NCBI RefSeq assembly: GCF_900143625.1
Contig: NZ_FRFF01000004.1
Location: 1 to 35,003, forward strand
Length of the DNA: 35,003 bases
From: Nocardiopsis sp. JB363
Lineage (GTDB): Bacteria > Actinomycetota > Actinomycetes > Streptosporangiales > Streptosporangiaceae
Reading direction: 5' to 3'
Shown: positions 1 through 8,121 of the stretch, piece after piece
Layout of the letters: every line of letters begins with the position of its first letter
How positions within the stretch are numbered: position 1 is the first letter of the stretch
The notes under the pieces: generated by a model
The model's database searches: none
Told to the model about the DNA's origin: nothing
Seen by the model: only the letters and a program-made list of their open reading frames with translations
Made by a program: the position numbers and the translations under genes

Positions 1-602
1 AACATCGTCATACCGGGCGCGCGCATGCACAGCGCGGTGGTGATGAAGTTGACCGCGCCCAGGATGGTGGCCAGACCGGAGACGGCCAGGCCCAGGATCC
101 ACAGGTCGCCGCCCAGACCGGGTGAACGCACCGCGTCGGAGAGCGGTGTGTAGGCGAACCAACCGAAGCTGGCCGCACCACCCGGGGTCAGGAACCCGCT
201 GATCGCGATGAGGCTACCGAACAGGAACAGGTAGTAGCCGAACAGGTTCATCCTCGGGAACGCCACGTCGGGCGAACCGATCTGAATCGGCATCATCACG
301 TTCGCGAACCCGACGAACAGCGGGGTCGCGAACATCAGCAGCATGATCGTGCCGTGCATGGTGAACATCTGGTTGAACTGCTCGTTGGACATGATCTGCA
401 TGCCCGGCGCGAACAGTTCCAGACGCATCAGGACCGCCAGCACTCCGCCCAGAAGGAAGAAGGCGAAGGAGGTGATCAGGTACATGTACCCGATGATCTT
501 GTGGTCGGTCGACGTCATCCAGTTGACGATGAGCGACCCCTTGCGCGACGGCGCCTGACCATCGGTGCGAGGCTTGCTCGCCTCGGTTGCCGTGGTAGTC
601 AT
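1..602 (-). CDS. ctaD: Cytochrome c oxidase subunit I, N-terminal part (runs off the left edge)
   Basis: Catalytic subunit of the aa3-type terminal oxidase in the plasma membrane, which reduces O2 with electrons from CuA on subunit II and pumps protons. About 200 codons of a usual 550 or so are present; the reading frame is open to base 1. The translated start ([15 protein letters not shown]) leads into the family motif [11 protein letters not shown], then a membrane helix. The segment [13 protein letters not shown] holds the first low-spin haem a histidine ligand. NVMMPIQIG and [10 protein letters not shown] follow. The ATG overlaps the ctaC stop by one base (TGATG), so the two genes are translationally coupled and ctaC comes first. 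Nothing looks damaged. The remaining haem-copper ligands lie outside the window. Confidence 0.95.
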   Translation of the reverse strand, partial: MTTTATEASKPRTDGQAPSRKGSLIVNWMTSTDHKIIGYMYLITSFAFFLLGGVLAVLMRLELFAPGMQIMSNEQFNQMFTMHGTIMLLMFATPLFVGFANVMMPIQIGSPDVAFPRMNLFGYYLFLFGSLIAISGFLTPGGAASFGWFAYTPLSDAVRSPGLGGDLWILGLAVSGLATILGAVNFITTALCMRAPGMTM

Positions 603-1543
603 CACTCGTCATTCTCCTCGGTCGCCTCGGCGCCGGAACCCTCGGCTCCGGTGCCCTCGGCCCCGGAACCTTCGGCTGAGTCGGTGGTCTCCTCGACCAG
701 ACCCTCGGCGTCGGCCTCCTCGGAGGCCTGCTGTTCCTGTTCGGCGTCCCAGGCCTCGTACTCGTCCTGTGGCAGGACCTCGACGTTGAAGAGCATGCGG
801 GTGTGGTCGACACCGCACAGCTCGGCGCAACGACCGACGTACGAGTCCGCGGTGCCCTCGTTCATGTTGACCTGGAACGCGTTGTCACGTCCGGGGATGA
901 CGTCCATCTTGAAACCGAACGCCGGGATCCAGAACGAGTGGATGACGTCGGGAGAGTGGAGGTCGAAGTGGACGACCGAGTCCTCGGGCAGAACCAGGGT
1001 GGGCTGCGTGGAACGGTCGGCGGTGCCATCGGGGTTGGGGATACCGACCTCGGAGTGGATCACCTCTCCGCCGTTCTCCTTGGTGTCGTCCATGTAGTTG
1101 AACTGCCAGGCCCATTGGAAGGCCACGACCTCTACATGGACGTCTGCGGGCTCTTCGGTCTCCATCAGGTACGCCTGATCGCGCGCGGTGAAGAAGAAGA
1201 GCACCGAGATGACGACGATCGGCAACACGGTGTACAGCGCTTCGATGGGCATGTTGTACCGCACCTGGGGCGGCAACTGCTCAGAGCGCTTGCGGTGGAA
1301 GAGGATCGTCCAGATGAACAATCCCCATACGAGAATGCCGACCGCGAAAGCGGTGACCCACGAGCCCTGCCAGAGCGCGAGAACACGCTCGGCCTGCTCG
1401 GTGATCGGTTCCGGCATGCCCAAACGAGTGAGCTCGTTCGACGCGCAGCCGGTCGCGGCCAGCCCCAACACGGCGAGCGCGGCGCCGCGTGGTGCCCATC
1501 GACGCAGTGTCGAGCGCCGATTTTTTTGGCGGGTCGGACTCAC
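602..1543 (-). CDS. ctaC: Cytochrome c oxidase subunit II, CuA lipoprotein
   Basis: Accepts electrons from cytochrome c or the bc1-cc complex at the binuclear CuA centre and passes them to subunit I. I chose the GTG at 1543 because GGGAAGG lies six bases upstream; this gives 313 aa. An upstream in-frame ATG at 1621 would add an implausible soluble tail before the signal peptide. The N-terminus is a basic signal peptide ending in the lipobox LAATGC (Cys33), then two membrane helices ([29 protein letters not shown]). The periplasmic cupredoxin domain carries the CuA ligands: His in HSFWIP, and two Cys, His and Met in [12 protein letters not shown]. The last 45 or so residues are an acidic, Gly/Ala-rich tail with repeats of [10 protein letters not shown]. 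The tail is not part of the fold. Confidence 0.96.
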   Translation of the reverse strand: MSPTRQKNRRSTLRRWAPRGAALAVLGLAATGCASNELTRLGMPEPITEQAERVLALWQGSWVTAFAVGILVWGLFIWTILFHRKRSEQLPPQVRYNMPIEALYTVLPIVVISVLFFFTARDQAYLMETEEPADVHVEVVAFQWAWQFNYMDDTKENGGEVIHSEVGIPNPDGTADRSTQPTLVLPEDSVVHFDLHSPDVIHSFWIPAFGFKMDVIPGRDNAFQVNMNEGTADSYVGRCAELCGVDHTRMLFNVEVLPQDEYEAWDAEQEQQASEEADAEGLVEETTDSAEGSGAEGTGAEGSGAEATEENDE

Positions 1544-1951
1544 GGATTGCCTTCCCAGCGGTGAAGCCCGCGGATCCTCCACGGGCGGCCTAAGTATCCA
1601 AAGCTTTTCAGGGGGAAACATTATCGCGAACCGATCGAGGTGCGGTTCATGGGCTCACCTGGTCAGCGTGTTGCCAGGTGCGCCCTCCCGGAACGCTCGT
1701 CCGCCTCGCGGAGCCGGGCCAGGTCGCCCCGAGGGACTTCCTCCCGGCTGGCTACGAAGCGCGGCCCGGCGTACCCCCGGACCCTCGCCCGAGTTCGCGC
1801 ACATCACCGCCGTGGGCGGTGGTGTGCGCGATCTCGGTACGAGACTAAGGCGAGCGTATCGCTGGGTTTACGACTCCCTTAACCGGGTGCGCCTTTTCGG
1901 GCGTCCCAGGTCAAGATAAGGACACAGGACGACGACCAACGAGGGGTGGAC
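1544..1951. other. Non-coding divergent region between ctaC and tusA with a long hairpin
   Basis: This 408-base gap should hold the promoters of ctaC (minus) and the TusA gene (plus). I see no convincing coding region. The one clear structure is an inverted repeat at 1791-1834. Its arms are about 21 bases, with one mismatch and one G-T pair, around a 3-base loop (GTG); the core arms begin GCGCACATCACCGCC and GGCGGTGGTGTGCGC. No T-run follows on either strand, so it is not a standard terminator. Its role is unknown: an operator, a leader structure or a small RNA are all possible. Confidence 0.5.
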
Positions 1952-2203
1952 GTGCCCGAGCGATCAACCGAACAGCGGCCTCTGGTCACCGTGGAGGCGG
2001 TGGGCCGCAAGTGCCCGATCCCGATCATCATGTTGGCCGCCCGATTGCACGAAGTGCCCATCGGTGCGGTCATCGCGGTCACCGCGGACGATCCCGCCGC
2101 GAGCTCGGACATACCGGCCTGGTGCCGGATGAAGATGCACGAGTTCGTCGTGGAGCGGCCTTTGGCGCGGGGTAGCGCTTTTCACATCCGGCGGATGTAC
2201 TGA
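1952..2203 (+). CDS. TusA/SirA-like sulfurtransferase
   Basis: Small (83 aa) protein of the TusA fold, which relays persulfide sulfur from cysteine desulfurases to acceptors such as tRNA-modification or cofactor pathways. The family signature CPxP is present as GRKCPIPIIML with the reactive Cys21. It is followed by the expected segments LHEVPIGAVIAVTADDPAASSDIPAWCR and a C-terminal beta strand. A second Cys lies in AWCRMKMHEF. I prefer the GTG at 1952 because GAGGGG ends five bases before it; another GTG at 1946 has that same purine run touching it. It stands alone, divergent from ctaC and convergent with rpsD, with a shared terminator. The physiological acceptor cannot be told from this window. 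Confidence 0.85.
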   Translation: MPERSTEQRPLVTVEAVGRKCPIPIIMLAARLHEVPIGAVIAVTADDPAASSDIPAWCRMKMHEFVVERPLARGSAFHIRRMY

Positions 2204-2322
2204 CCGTCCGAAGACGCTCTCGGGACCGGAACACGAGTTTCGATTCCGTTGCGATAACGATTGACGCAGTCCGGTGTTTCCGGGTGTGGCGTAGGGCGCC
2301 CGACGGACCGTCGGGCAACACG

Positions 2323-2355
2323 AAGGCCGCGCGGACACGAGGTCCGCGCGGCCTT
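2323..2355. terminator. Bidirectional terminator between tusA and rpsD
   Basis: Perfect inverted repeat with 14-base arms (AAGGCCGCGCGGAC and GTCCGCGCGGCCTT) around a 5-base loop. It lies between two convergent genes, with TTT at the end of the plus-strand stem. A smaller palindrome at 2299-2315 (CCCGACGGACCGTCGGG) precedes it. Confidence 0.8.
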
Positions 2356-2410
2356 TCCCGCGGGCGGGGCCCACCCCGTCAGGGGCCGGTCCCGTCGGTG
2401 CGGGAGGTGC

Positions 2411-3022
2411 CTAGCGAGCGTAGAACTCGACGACGAGCTGCTCGTCGAAGGGAACGGGGATCTGCTCGCGCTTGGGGCGGTCGATGACCGCGACGCGCAG
2501 GTCCTTGTGGCTCACGGCCAGGTAACCGGCGATCTTGTCGTCGGCGTGGATGCCCTCGGTGGCCTCGACGAACGGGACCATGGAACGGGACTTCTCCCGA
2601 ACGCTGATGATCTGGCCCGGCTTGACCTGGTACGACGGGATGTCGACCTTCTTGCCGTCCACGGTGATGTGGCCGTGGTTGACGAACTGACGCGCGGCGT
2701 AGATCGACGCGGCCAGACCCGAACGCAGGACGACCGTGGCCAGACGCAGTTCGAGCTCGGTGAGCATCTCCTCACCGGTACGGGCGGCGCGCTTCTTGGC
2801 GTTCTCGTAGACGCGGAGCAGCTGCTTCTCGGTCAGGTCGTAGTACCAGCGCACCTTCTGCTTCTCCGCCAGACGAACGGAGTAGTCAGAGCTGTTACGA
2901 CGAACACGGCGGCCGTGCTCACCGGGCGGGTACGGACGCTTCTCGAAGTAGCTGACCGCCTTACGGGTCAGCGGAGTGCCGGCGCGCCGGGACAACCGCA
3001 CCTTCGGTCCGGTGTAGCGCAT
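2411..3022 (-). CDS. rpsD: Small ribosomal subunit protein uS4
   Basis: Primary 16S rRNA-binding protein that nucleates assembly of the 30S body and guards decoding accuracy. 203 aa, normal for the short actinobacterial form. The N-terminal domain (MRYTGPKVRLSRRAGTPL) lacks the four zinc-binding cysteines of C+ S4 proteins. The S4 RNA-binding domain is clear (RLATVVLRSGLAASIYAARQFVNHGHITVDG then VDIPSYQVKPGQIISV). The start is ATG with AAAGGA six bases upstream. It stands as a single gene rather than in the rpsM-rpsK-rpoA operon, as in other actinomycetes. In this window it sits between the cta genes and adoK. Confidence 0.97.
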   Translation of the reverse strand: MRYTGPKVRLSRRAGTPLTRKAVSYFEKRPYPPGEHGRRVRRNSSDYSVRLAEKQKVRWYYDLTEKQLLRVYENAKKRAARTGEEMLTELELRLATVVLRSGLAASIYAARQFVNHGHITVDGKKVDIPSYQVKPGQIISVREKSRSMVPFVEATEGIHADDKIAGYLAVSHKDLRVAVIDRPKREQIPVPFDEQLVVEFYAR

Positions 3023-3251
3023 GCATAGTCCTTTCAGGGTGAATCAGGGAATCCCAGGTAAGGCTGGCCTAGATCTGGGAGGCGCTGGACGCGCCCGAGC
3101 CTCGTGCCCGCGAATGCGAGGCGAACGAAAAGCGGGTTCCCCACCGCCGCGCGCGACCCGGCGCGAACGGCTTGGGCGAATGAACCGGCACGCGTTTCAG
3201 CGCACCGGGACGGCACAGGTGTCCCTGTGCGGGTCGCGACCATCCACTTTA

Positions 3252-3273
3252 CGGGGTCCGGAGCACTACCCCG
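3252..3273 (-). terminator. Weak hairpin downstream of adoK
   Basis: CGGGGT and ACCCCG arms pair around a 10-base loop about 35 bases after the adoK stop. There is no T-run on the minus strand, so this is only a possible terminator. The rest of 3023-3306 holds the rpsD promoter region and nothing else I can support. Confidence 0.3.
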
Positions 3274-3306
3274 ACCAATACCGCGGTTCGGCCCCGGAAG
3301 GCACTG

Positions 3307-4278
3307 CTACAGATGCGGCTTGACCTCGGCGGCGACGTCCGCGCCGTAGGAACGTTCGATCCGCTCCAGCAGGGACTCGGAGGTGAGGGTGTACTCCTGC
3401 GGGCCGTCGGCCTCCAGGCAGTGCACGGCGGTGGCGTTGCCGACCTGGGCGGCACGCTCCAGGGACAGACCCCAGGAGTGCGCGGCCAGGAACCCGGCAC
3501 GGAAGGAGTCGCCCATGCCGGTGGGGTCGACCAGCTCGCCCACGGCGGCCGCCTCGACGTGGATGCTCTCCTCGCCCTGGCGGTCGATACGGGCGCCCTT
3601 GGCGCCCAGGGTCGTGACCCGGGTGCCGACCTTGGTGAGGATCTGCTCGTCGGACCAGCCGGTCTTCTGCTCGGCCAGGGCCTTCTCGTACTCGTTGGAG
3701 AACAGCAGGCCGGCTCCCTCGATGAGGGTCCGCACCTCGGGGCCCTCCATCCGGGCGAGCTGCTGGGAGGGGTCGGCGGCGAAGGGGATGCCGCGGGTAC
3801 GGCACTCCTCGCTGTGGCGGACCATCGCGGCCGGGTCGTCCGCACCGATGAGTACCAGGTCGAGCCCGCCGAGCCGGTCGGAGATCGGCTGGATCTCGAT
3901 GTTGCGGGCCTCGGCCATGGCACCCGCGTAGAACGAGGCGATCTGGTTCTGGTCGCGGTCGGTGGTGCACACGAAGCGCGCCGTGTGGCGCAGCTCGGAG
4001 ATGAGCACGGAGGAGGTGTCGACGCCGTGGCGGTCCAACCAGGAGCGGTACTCCTCGAAGTCCTGACCGGCGGCGCCGACCAGGACGGGGCTCAGACCGA
4101 AGGCGCCCAGACCGAAGCAGATGTTGGCCGCGACGCCACCGCGACGCACGTCCAGTTCGTCGATCAGGAAGGACAGTGACAACTGCTGGATCTGCTCGGG
4201 GATGATCTGCTCGGCGAACCGACCCTCGAAGGACATCAGGTGGTCAGTGGCGATGGATCCGGCAACCGCGATACGCAC
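3307..4278 (-). CDS. adoK: PfkB-family adenosine kinase (AdoK/CbhK type)
   Basis: Phosphorylates adenosine to AMP with ATP in purine salvage. In M. tuberculosis the orthologue (Rv2202c) is an adenosine kinase of the ribokinase fold, and this protein has its length (323 vs 324 aa) and hallmark segments. These are VRIAVAGSIATDHL at the start, RRGGVAANICFGLG, HTARFVCTTDRDQNQIASFY, and the PfkB signature DPTGMGDSFRAGFL with catalytic Asp257. The start is the GTG at 4278, which begins the fold exactly; AGGAG lies ten bases upstream. Longer in-frame starts (to 4350) add an unrelated basic tail. Neighbours erpA and ctaC match the mycobacterial order. The sugar-kinase family is certain; adenosine specificity rests on orthology. 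Confidence 0.88.
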   Translation of the reverse strand: MRIAVAGSIATDHLMSFEGRFAEQIIPEQIQQLSLSFLIDELDVRRGGVAANICFGLGAFGLSPVLVGAAGQDFEEYRSWLDRHGVDTSSVLISELRHTARFVCTTDRDQNQIASFYAGAMAEARNIEIQPISDRLGGLDLVLIGADDPAAMVRHSEECRTRGIPFAADPSQQLARMEGPEVRTLIEGAGLLFSNEYEKALAEQKTGWSDEQILTKVGTRVTTLGAKGARIDRQGEESIHVEAAAVGELVDPTGMGDSFRAGFLAAHSWGLSLERAAQVGNATAVHCLEADGPQEYTLTSESLLERIERSYGADVAAEVKPHL

Positions 4279-4439
4279 GGGAGGTGGACTCCTTGATAGG
4301 CAAGAGGGTTCGGCGCTCGGGACGAGCCGGCCGAGCCGCCACGGGCACACGCCCGTTCGGACCTGCCAAGGGTACCCACCGCTCGGGTCCTCTACCCGCC
4401 CGGACCCTGGAACCAGGGCCCGATTCCGGGCACGAGAAA

Positions 4440-4472
4440 GGGAGGGTGGACGCGCACCGCGTCCGCCCTCCC
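4440..4472 (-). terminator. Terminator of erpA
   Basis: 15-base arms GGGAGGGTGGACGCG and CGCGTCCGCCCTCCC with one G-T pair and a 3-base loop. CTTTCTC follows on the minus strand, 22 bases past the erpA stop. Confidence 0.75.
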
Positions 4473-4494
4473 CGGGGTCGAGCTCGGCCGACGC

Positions 4495-4845
4495 CTAGTT
4501 GAAGGAGTCGCCGCAGGCGCAGGAACCGGTGGCCACGGGGTTGTCGATGGTGAACCCCTGCTTCTCGATCGTGTCGACGAAGTCGATGGTCGCCCCGGTG
4601 AGGTAGGCGGCGCTCTTACGGTCGGTGACGACCTCGACCCCGCTGAAGTCGGCGACGATGTCACCGTCGAGGTCGCGCTCGTCGAAGTAGAGCTGGTAGC
4701 GCAACCCCGAGCAACCGCCGGGCTGCACACCTACGCGAAGGCGCAGGTCGTCGCGGCCTTCCTGGTCGAGCAGGGACCGGATCTTGCCGGTCGCCTCGTC
4801 GGTGAGGATGACTCCCTGCGCGGTGTCCTCGGTCTGAACCGTCAT
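4495..4845 (-). CDS. erpA: Iron-sulfur cluster insertion protein, HesB/ErpA family
   Basis: A-type carrier that delivers Fe-S clusters to apo-proteins. 116 aa. The three invariant cysteines are present: Cys45 in PGGCSG, and Cys109 and Cys111 in the C-terminal CACGDSFN. The core strand RYQLYFDE and the segment TIDFVDTIEKQGFTIDNP are typical. The ATG at 4845 has AGGAG nine bases upstream. In M. tuberculosis the equivalent gene is Rv2204c, also just upstream of adoK. Radical-SAM LipA, encoded further along in the window, is the kind of Fe-S client such carriers serve; that link is inference. Confidence 0.92.
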   Translation of the reverse strand: MTVQTEDTAQGVILTDEATGKIRSLLDQEGRDDLRLRVGVQPGGCSGLRYQLYFDERDLDGDIVADFSGVEVVTDRKSAAYLTGATIDFVDTIEKQGFTIDNPVATGSCACGDSFN

Positions 4846-5023
4846 GTCGTAAAGCTCCTCTGAAAAGGGGTTGCGGCCGCCTGGCGACCCCGTTCGCTCG
4901 CGAGGCAGGCCCCGAGGGTCCTGTCCTCTTCAACGGGTCCCAACACCGGGGACCGATGAGGCATTCCACCGTTCGGCCGCTGTGTTCGCCCTGTCACCGT
5001 GAGGCCCCACGGTGCACGTGTGA

Positions 5024-5059
5024 CCTGGGCGACGTACGGGCCTGCCCGTACGTACCAGG
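5024..5059 (-). terminator. Strong hairpin after pspAB
   Basis: A perfect 22-base palindromic core (ACGTACGGGC, CT, GCCCGTACGT) is extended by CCTGG/CCAGG flanks. It lies 60 bases beyond the pspAB stop. There is no T-run, so it is a GC-type terminator or an RNA 3' end-protecting hairpin. The remaining bases of 4846-5121 hold the erpA leader and no gene. Confidence 0.5.
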
Positions 5060-5121
5060 GTAAGCCGGGCGGCGCTCCGATGCCATCTTCCGAAGGTCAC
5101 TCCGGGCCGTTCCGATGACGA

Positions 5122-5727
5122 TCAGAGTCCCGGCGCACCGTAGACGGGGAACCAACGGGACCGGTCCTTCTCCAACGGCAGATCGTCGCCGACCGCCGCC
5201 TCCACCTGGAGTTCCAGGGCGTTGTCCCGCCGCTTCCCGCCCGCGGGCGCGAAGGGGTAGAAGGTGCCCCGCTTGTACAGGTACACCAGGCCGACCGAGC
5301 GGCCGGAACCGTCCGTGAAGCCCACCAGCGAGCAGAGAAGCGAGGGACCGTACCCGTTGACCTCCAGGGTGGAGTTGACCGCGTGCAGGTCGGTGACCAG
5401 GCCGGTGATGTCGGTTTCGGCGAGTTCGCCGCCGCCCTCCCCCACCGAGGTCGAGGAGCCGCGCACCACCAGCCACGTGTAGCCGTAGTCGTCGGTGGTG
5501 TGCTCCACCGGAGGACCGTCCCCCGCGTTGAGCAGAGCGGTGACGTCGCGTTCGATGTCGGCGAAGGCGGCGCCCTCGGTGGCGCGGAAGGCCACCGAGC
5601 CGCTGCCGGTGGGGGTCAGCCCCACCCCGGCGCGCAGGGTCAGTGCGGCGGTGGGCAGTCCGAAGAGCGCGTCGAGGTCGGGCTCCGCGGGTTTCGACCG
5701 TCCCAGCAGTGTTCGCCAGAAGCTCAT
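5122..5727 (-). CDS. pspAB: PspA-associated protein PspAB
   Basis: 201-aa soluble protein of the family found next to HtpX and PspA in actinobacteria; biochemical role unknown. Family features visible are the N-terminal MSFWRTLLGRSKP, LDALFGLPTAALTL, the central ERDVTALLN and TWLVVRG segments, and a C-terminal FYPFAP...WFPVYGAPGL. The ATG at 5727 has AGAGGA five bases upstream. It lies 43 bases after htpX in the same direction, so both are probably on one transcript. The genomic association with htpX and pspA points to envelope-stress response. That is context only. Confidence 0.85.
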   Translation of the reverse strand: MSFWRTLLGRSKPAEPDLDALFGLPTAALTLRAGVGLTPTGSGSVAFRATEGAAFADIERDVTALLNAGDGPPVEHTTDDYGYTWLVVRGSSTSVGEGGGELAETDITGLVTDLHAVNSTLEVNGYGPSLLCSLVGFTDGSGRSVGLVYLYKRGTFYPFAPAGGKRRDNALELQVEAAVGDDLPLEKDRSRWFPVYGAPGL

Positions 5728-5770
5728 GAGGGTCCTCTCTGTGTCCAGGTCCCGGGCCCGCCGGACCGTC

Positions 5771-6697
5771 TCAGGCGCCGCGGCCGAGTTGGCGGGAGAT
5801 GTCGGAGAGCTGAGCCAGTCGCTGTTCGACCGGCGGGTGGGTGGCGATCAGCTGACTCATGCTGAAGCCCTTCTTCGCGAAGGCCGGGGCGAAGAAGAAG
5901 GCGTTGAACGGTTCGACCTGACGCAGATCCCGGGTGGGGATGGTGGCCATGTCGCCGGTGATCTTCGACAGGGCGCTGCCCAGCATCGAGGGGCGGCCGG
6001 TCAGGTAGGCGGCGGCCCGGTCGGCCGACAGTTCCCGGTACCGGGACAGGGCGCGGGTGAGCAGGAAGCTCAGCGCCCAGGCGATGGCGCTGACCAGCAC
6101 CACGAGCAGGGCGACGACGGCGGGCGCGGGGCCGTTGTTGTTGCTCCGGCCCCCGCCGGCCCCGGCGAACATGGCGAAGCGCAGTCCCGCCTGGGTGAGG
6201 AACCCGGCGACGATGCCCAGGAACCCGGCGATGGTCATGACCATGACGTCGCGGTGCGCGATGTGGGACAGCTCATGGGCGATGACGGCCTCCAGCTCGG
6301 GACCGTCGAGGCGGCGCATGAGCCCGGTGGTCACGCAGATGACCGCGGACTTCTCGCTGTGGCCGGTGGCGAAGGCGTTGGGCACGTCGGTCTCGGCGAT
6401 ACCGACCTTGGGCTTGGACATGTCGGCCATGGCGCACAACCGGTCGACCAGGGCGTGCAGGTCGGGGGCCTGCTCGGGGGAGACCTCCTTGGCCCCCATC
6501 GAGAACATGGCGATCTTGTCGGCGGAGAAGTAGGAGAACAGCGCGAACGCGCCGACCAGGACGAGCACCAACCAGATGTTCAGCCCCGCCAGGGTCAGAC
6601 CCACGATGAACGCCACATAGACCAGGATCAGCAGGAACATGGTCGTCACCATCCGGGCCGTCAGCCCCCGGTCCGGACGGAACTTCGAACCAGCCAC
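5771..6697 (-). CDS. htpX: Membrane zinc metalloprotease HtpX
   Basis: M48-family integral-membrane protease that degrades misfolded membrane proteins under envelope stress. 308 aa from the GTG at 6697, which has GGAGGGG six bases upstream; the ATG at 6712 overlaps that ribosome site and is rejected. Two N-terminal membrane helices (MFLLILVYVAFIVGL; IWLVLVLVGAFALF) come first. The zinc motif is HELSH (His141, Glu142, His145), and the third ligand lies in the region LSRYRELSADRAAAYLTG. Two more helices flank the active site (FLGIVAGFL; VALLVVLVSAIAWALSFL). It is co-directional with pspAB and separated from pspAA by a terminator-like hairpin. Confidence 0.95.
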   Translation of the reverse strand: MAGSKFRPDRGLTARMVTTMFLLILVYVAFIVGLTLAGLNIWLVLVLVGAFALFSYFSADKIAMFSMGAKEVSPEQAPDLHALVDRLCAMADMSKPKVGIAETDVPNAFATGHSEKSAVICVTTGLMRRLDGPELEAVIAHELSHIAHRDVMVMTIAGFLGIVAGFLTQAGLRFAMFAGAGGGRSNNNGPAPAVVALLVVLVSAIAWALSFLLTRALSRYRELSADRAAAYLTGRPSMLGSALSKITGDMATIPTRDLRQVEPFNAFFFAPAFAKKGFSMSQLIATHPPVEQRLAQLSDISRQLGRGA

Positions 6698-6800
6698 GGC
6701 TTTCCCCTCCACGATGCGTGGTTCGGAGTGTAGTTCGAACAGGTGAGAAGCAGGTTAAAGCGGGTCACCGCGTGTTCGTCGAACAGGTGGCGTCGAACAC

Positions 6801-6837
6801 ACCGCGGCCGCCGTGACGAGATCACGGCGGCCGCGGT
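6801..6837 (-). terminator. Terminator of pspA-pspAA
   Basis: Perfect 16-base arms (ACCGCGGCCGCCGTGA / TCACGGCGGCCGCGGT) with a 5-base loop. It lies 125 bases past the pspAA stop, upstream of the htpX promoter region. No T-run follows. Confidence 0.6.
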
Positions 6838-6961
6838 GGAGAACGCGCGCGAAGGTACCGAGCGCGGCCCGGGCCGGAGGGAACCGGCCCCGCTCCACGC
6901 TGTCGACGTGGGACTCACCTGGACGGTGGTGGTGGGTCCCACGAGGCCACATCCGCGTCCG

Positions 6962-7240
6962 TTATCCGGGGATGAGCCCGTCGTCCTGCAGCATCTTCCG
7001 GACCTCTTCCATGCTCGCGTCGGCCGGCGGCAGAATGAACTGGGAGGGTTCCAAGGAGTCGGGCGGCAGAGGGTTGCCGTCCTCGCGCACCTTCTCCAAG
7101 AGGTCGTTCAGGGCCTTGCGGAACTTCTTCTCGTCACCCGACCCGATCGCGTTCTCCAAAGCGGAGTCGAAGGAGTTGAGCACGTCGAGGTCGGCGTCGG
7201 TGAGGTCCACCTGACCCTCACCCATGATGCGGACGATCAC
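6962..7240 (-). CDS. pspAA: PspA-associated protein PspAA
   Basis: 92-aa protein of the actinobacterial PspAA family. It opens with the characteristic MIVRIMGEGQVDL, continues with LNSFDSALENAI and KFRKALNDLLEKVRE, and ends PADASMEEVRKMLQDDGLIPG. The GTG start overlaps the pspA stop by four bases (GTGA), so it is translationally coupled to pspA and should be made with it. The known biology is of PspA partners that bind or tune PspA; a catalytic role is not indicated. Confidence 0.9.
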   Translation of the reverse strand: MIVRIMGEGQVDLTDADLDVLNSFDSALENAIGSGDEKKFRKALNDLLEKVREDGNPLPPDSLEPSQFILPPADASMEEVRKMLQDDGLIPG

Positions 7241-8004
7241 TGGCCCTCCCTGCTGCCGTTACCACCCTCGATCTGCTGCGGAGCGGAGGAACCACCGCTG
7301 CCGCCGCCCAGTTCGAGCTTCATCTGCTCAAGCTCGGCGTCGACACCGCTGGTGCTGGCCATGCGGTCCAGCTCGCTCTGGATGTCATCACGCGGACCGG
7401 TGCTCGTGACGTCGTCGAGGGCACCGGAGGCCAGGAGTTCGTCGACCGCGCCGGCGCGAGCCTGCATCTGGGCGGTCTTGTCCTCCGCCCGCTGCACGGC
7501 CATGCCGACGTCGCCCATCTCCTCGGAGATGCCCGAGAACGCCTCACTGATCTGCGTCTGGGCCTGGGCGGCGGTGTAGGTCGCCTTGATGGTCTCCTTG
7601 CGCGTGCGGAAGGCGTCGACCTTCGCTTGCAGGCGCTGGGCGGCCATCGTGAGCTTCTGCTCCTCGCCCTGGAGGTTGGCGTGCTGCTCGCGCAGCCCCT
7701 CGATCTGACCGGTCAGACCGGAGCGGCGGGTGAGGGCTTCACGGGCGAGGTCCTCGCGGCCCTGTCCCAGCGCCGCCTTGCCCTGGTTCTGCAGCTTGTC
7801 GGACTGTTGTTCGAGCTGCTGGATCTGGAGTTCGACGCGCTTGCGGGAGGTCGCGACGTCGGCGACGCCACGACGCACCTTCTGCAGGAGCTCAAGTTGT
7901 TTCTGATACGAGTAGTCGAGGGTTTCCCTGGGGTCCTCGACCGAGTCCAAGGCCCTGTTGGCCTTGGACTTGAAGATCATCGAAAGTCGCTGAAACACGC
8001 TCAT
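7237..8004 (-). CDS. pspA: Phage-shock protein A / IM30 family
   Basis: ESCRT-III-related coiled-coil protein that binds the inner face of the membrane and counters loss of membrane integrity. 255 aa. The amphipathic N-terminal helix (MSVFQRLSMIFKSKANRAL) and the family segment VEDPRETLDYSYQKQLELLQKVRRGVADV are clear. A long coiled coil runs to about residue 185. The C-terminal third is acidic and Gly/Ser-rich (ELGGGSGGSSAP). It is first in a two-gene unit with pspAA and divergent from the DUF3043 gene. The leader contains GGAACT about 45 bases upstream of the start. I could not match a full ECF-sigma or ClgR promoter. Confidence 0.94.
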   Translation of the reverse strand: MSVFQRLSMIFKSKANRALDSVEDPRETLDYSYQKQLELLQKVRRGVADVATSRKRVELQIQQLEQQSDKLQNQGKAALGQGREDLAREALTRRSGLTGQIEGLREQHANLQGEEQKLTMAAQRLQAKVDAFRTRKETIKATYTAAQAQTQISEAFSGISEEMGDVGMAVQRAEDKTAQMQARAGAVDELLASGALDDVTSTGPRDDIQSELDRMASTSGVDAELEQMKLELGGGSGGSSAPQQIEGGNGSREGQ

Positions 8005-8109
8005 CGGCGTGGCCGTCCCCTTCTCGCTGCGTACATCGGCAGTTCCCAGCGGGCGCTTTGCCCAACCCTACGCGGTCTGGCCCGCGGTCGCCATAAAGCT
8101 ATGACCGGC

Positions 8110-8115
8110 TACCCT
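8110..8115 (+). promoter_or_regulatory. -10 element TACCCT of a probable leaderless promoter (DUF3043 gene)
   Basis: TACCCT ends six bases before the GTG at 8122. A weak -35, TCGCCA, lies 16 bases upstream at 8088-8093. Transcription would start at or next to the start codon. Confidence 0.55.
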
Positions 8116-8121
8116 GAGGGT

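Noticed and set aside
6733..6800. GTTCGAAC and repeated TCGAACAGGTG near the htpX promoter, considered as SOS (LexA) boxes
   Set aside because: The actinobacterial LexA motif needs GAAC-N4-GTTC in that order; here the half-sites are arranged as GTTC...GAAC with the wrong spacing.
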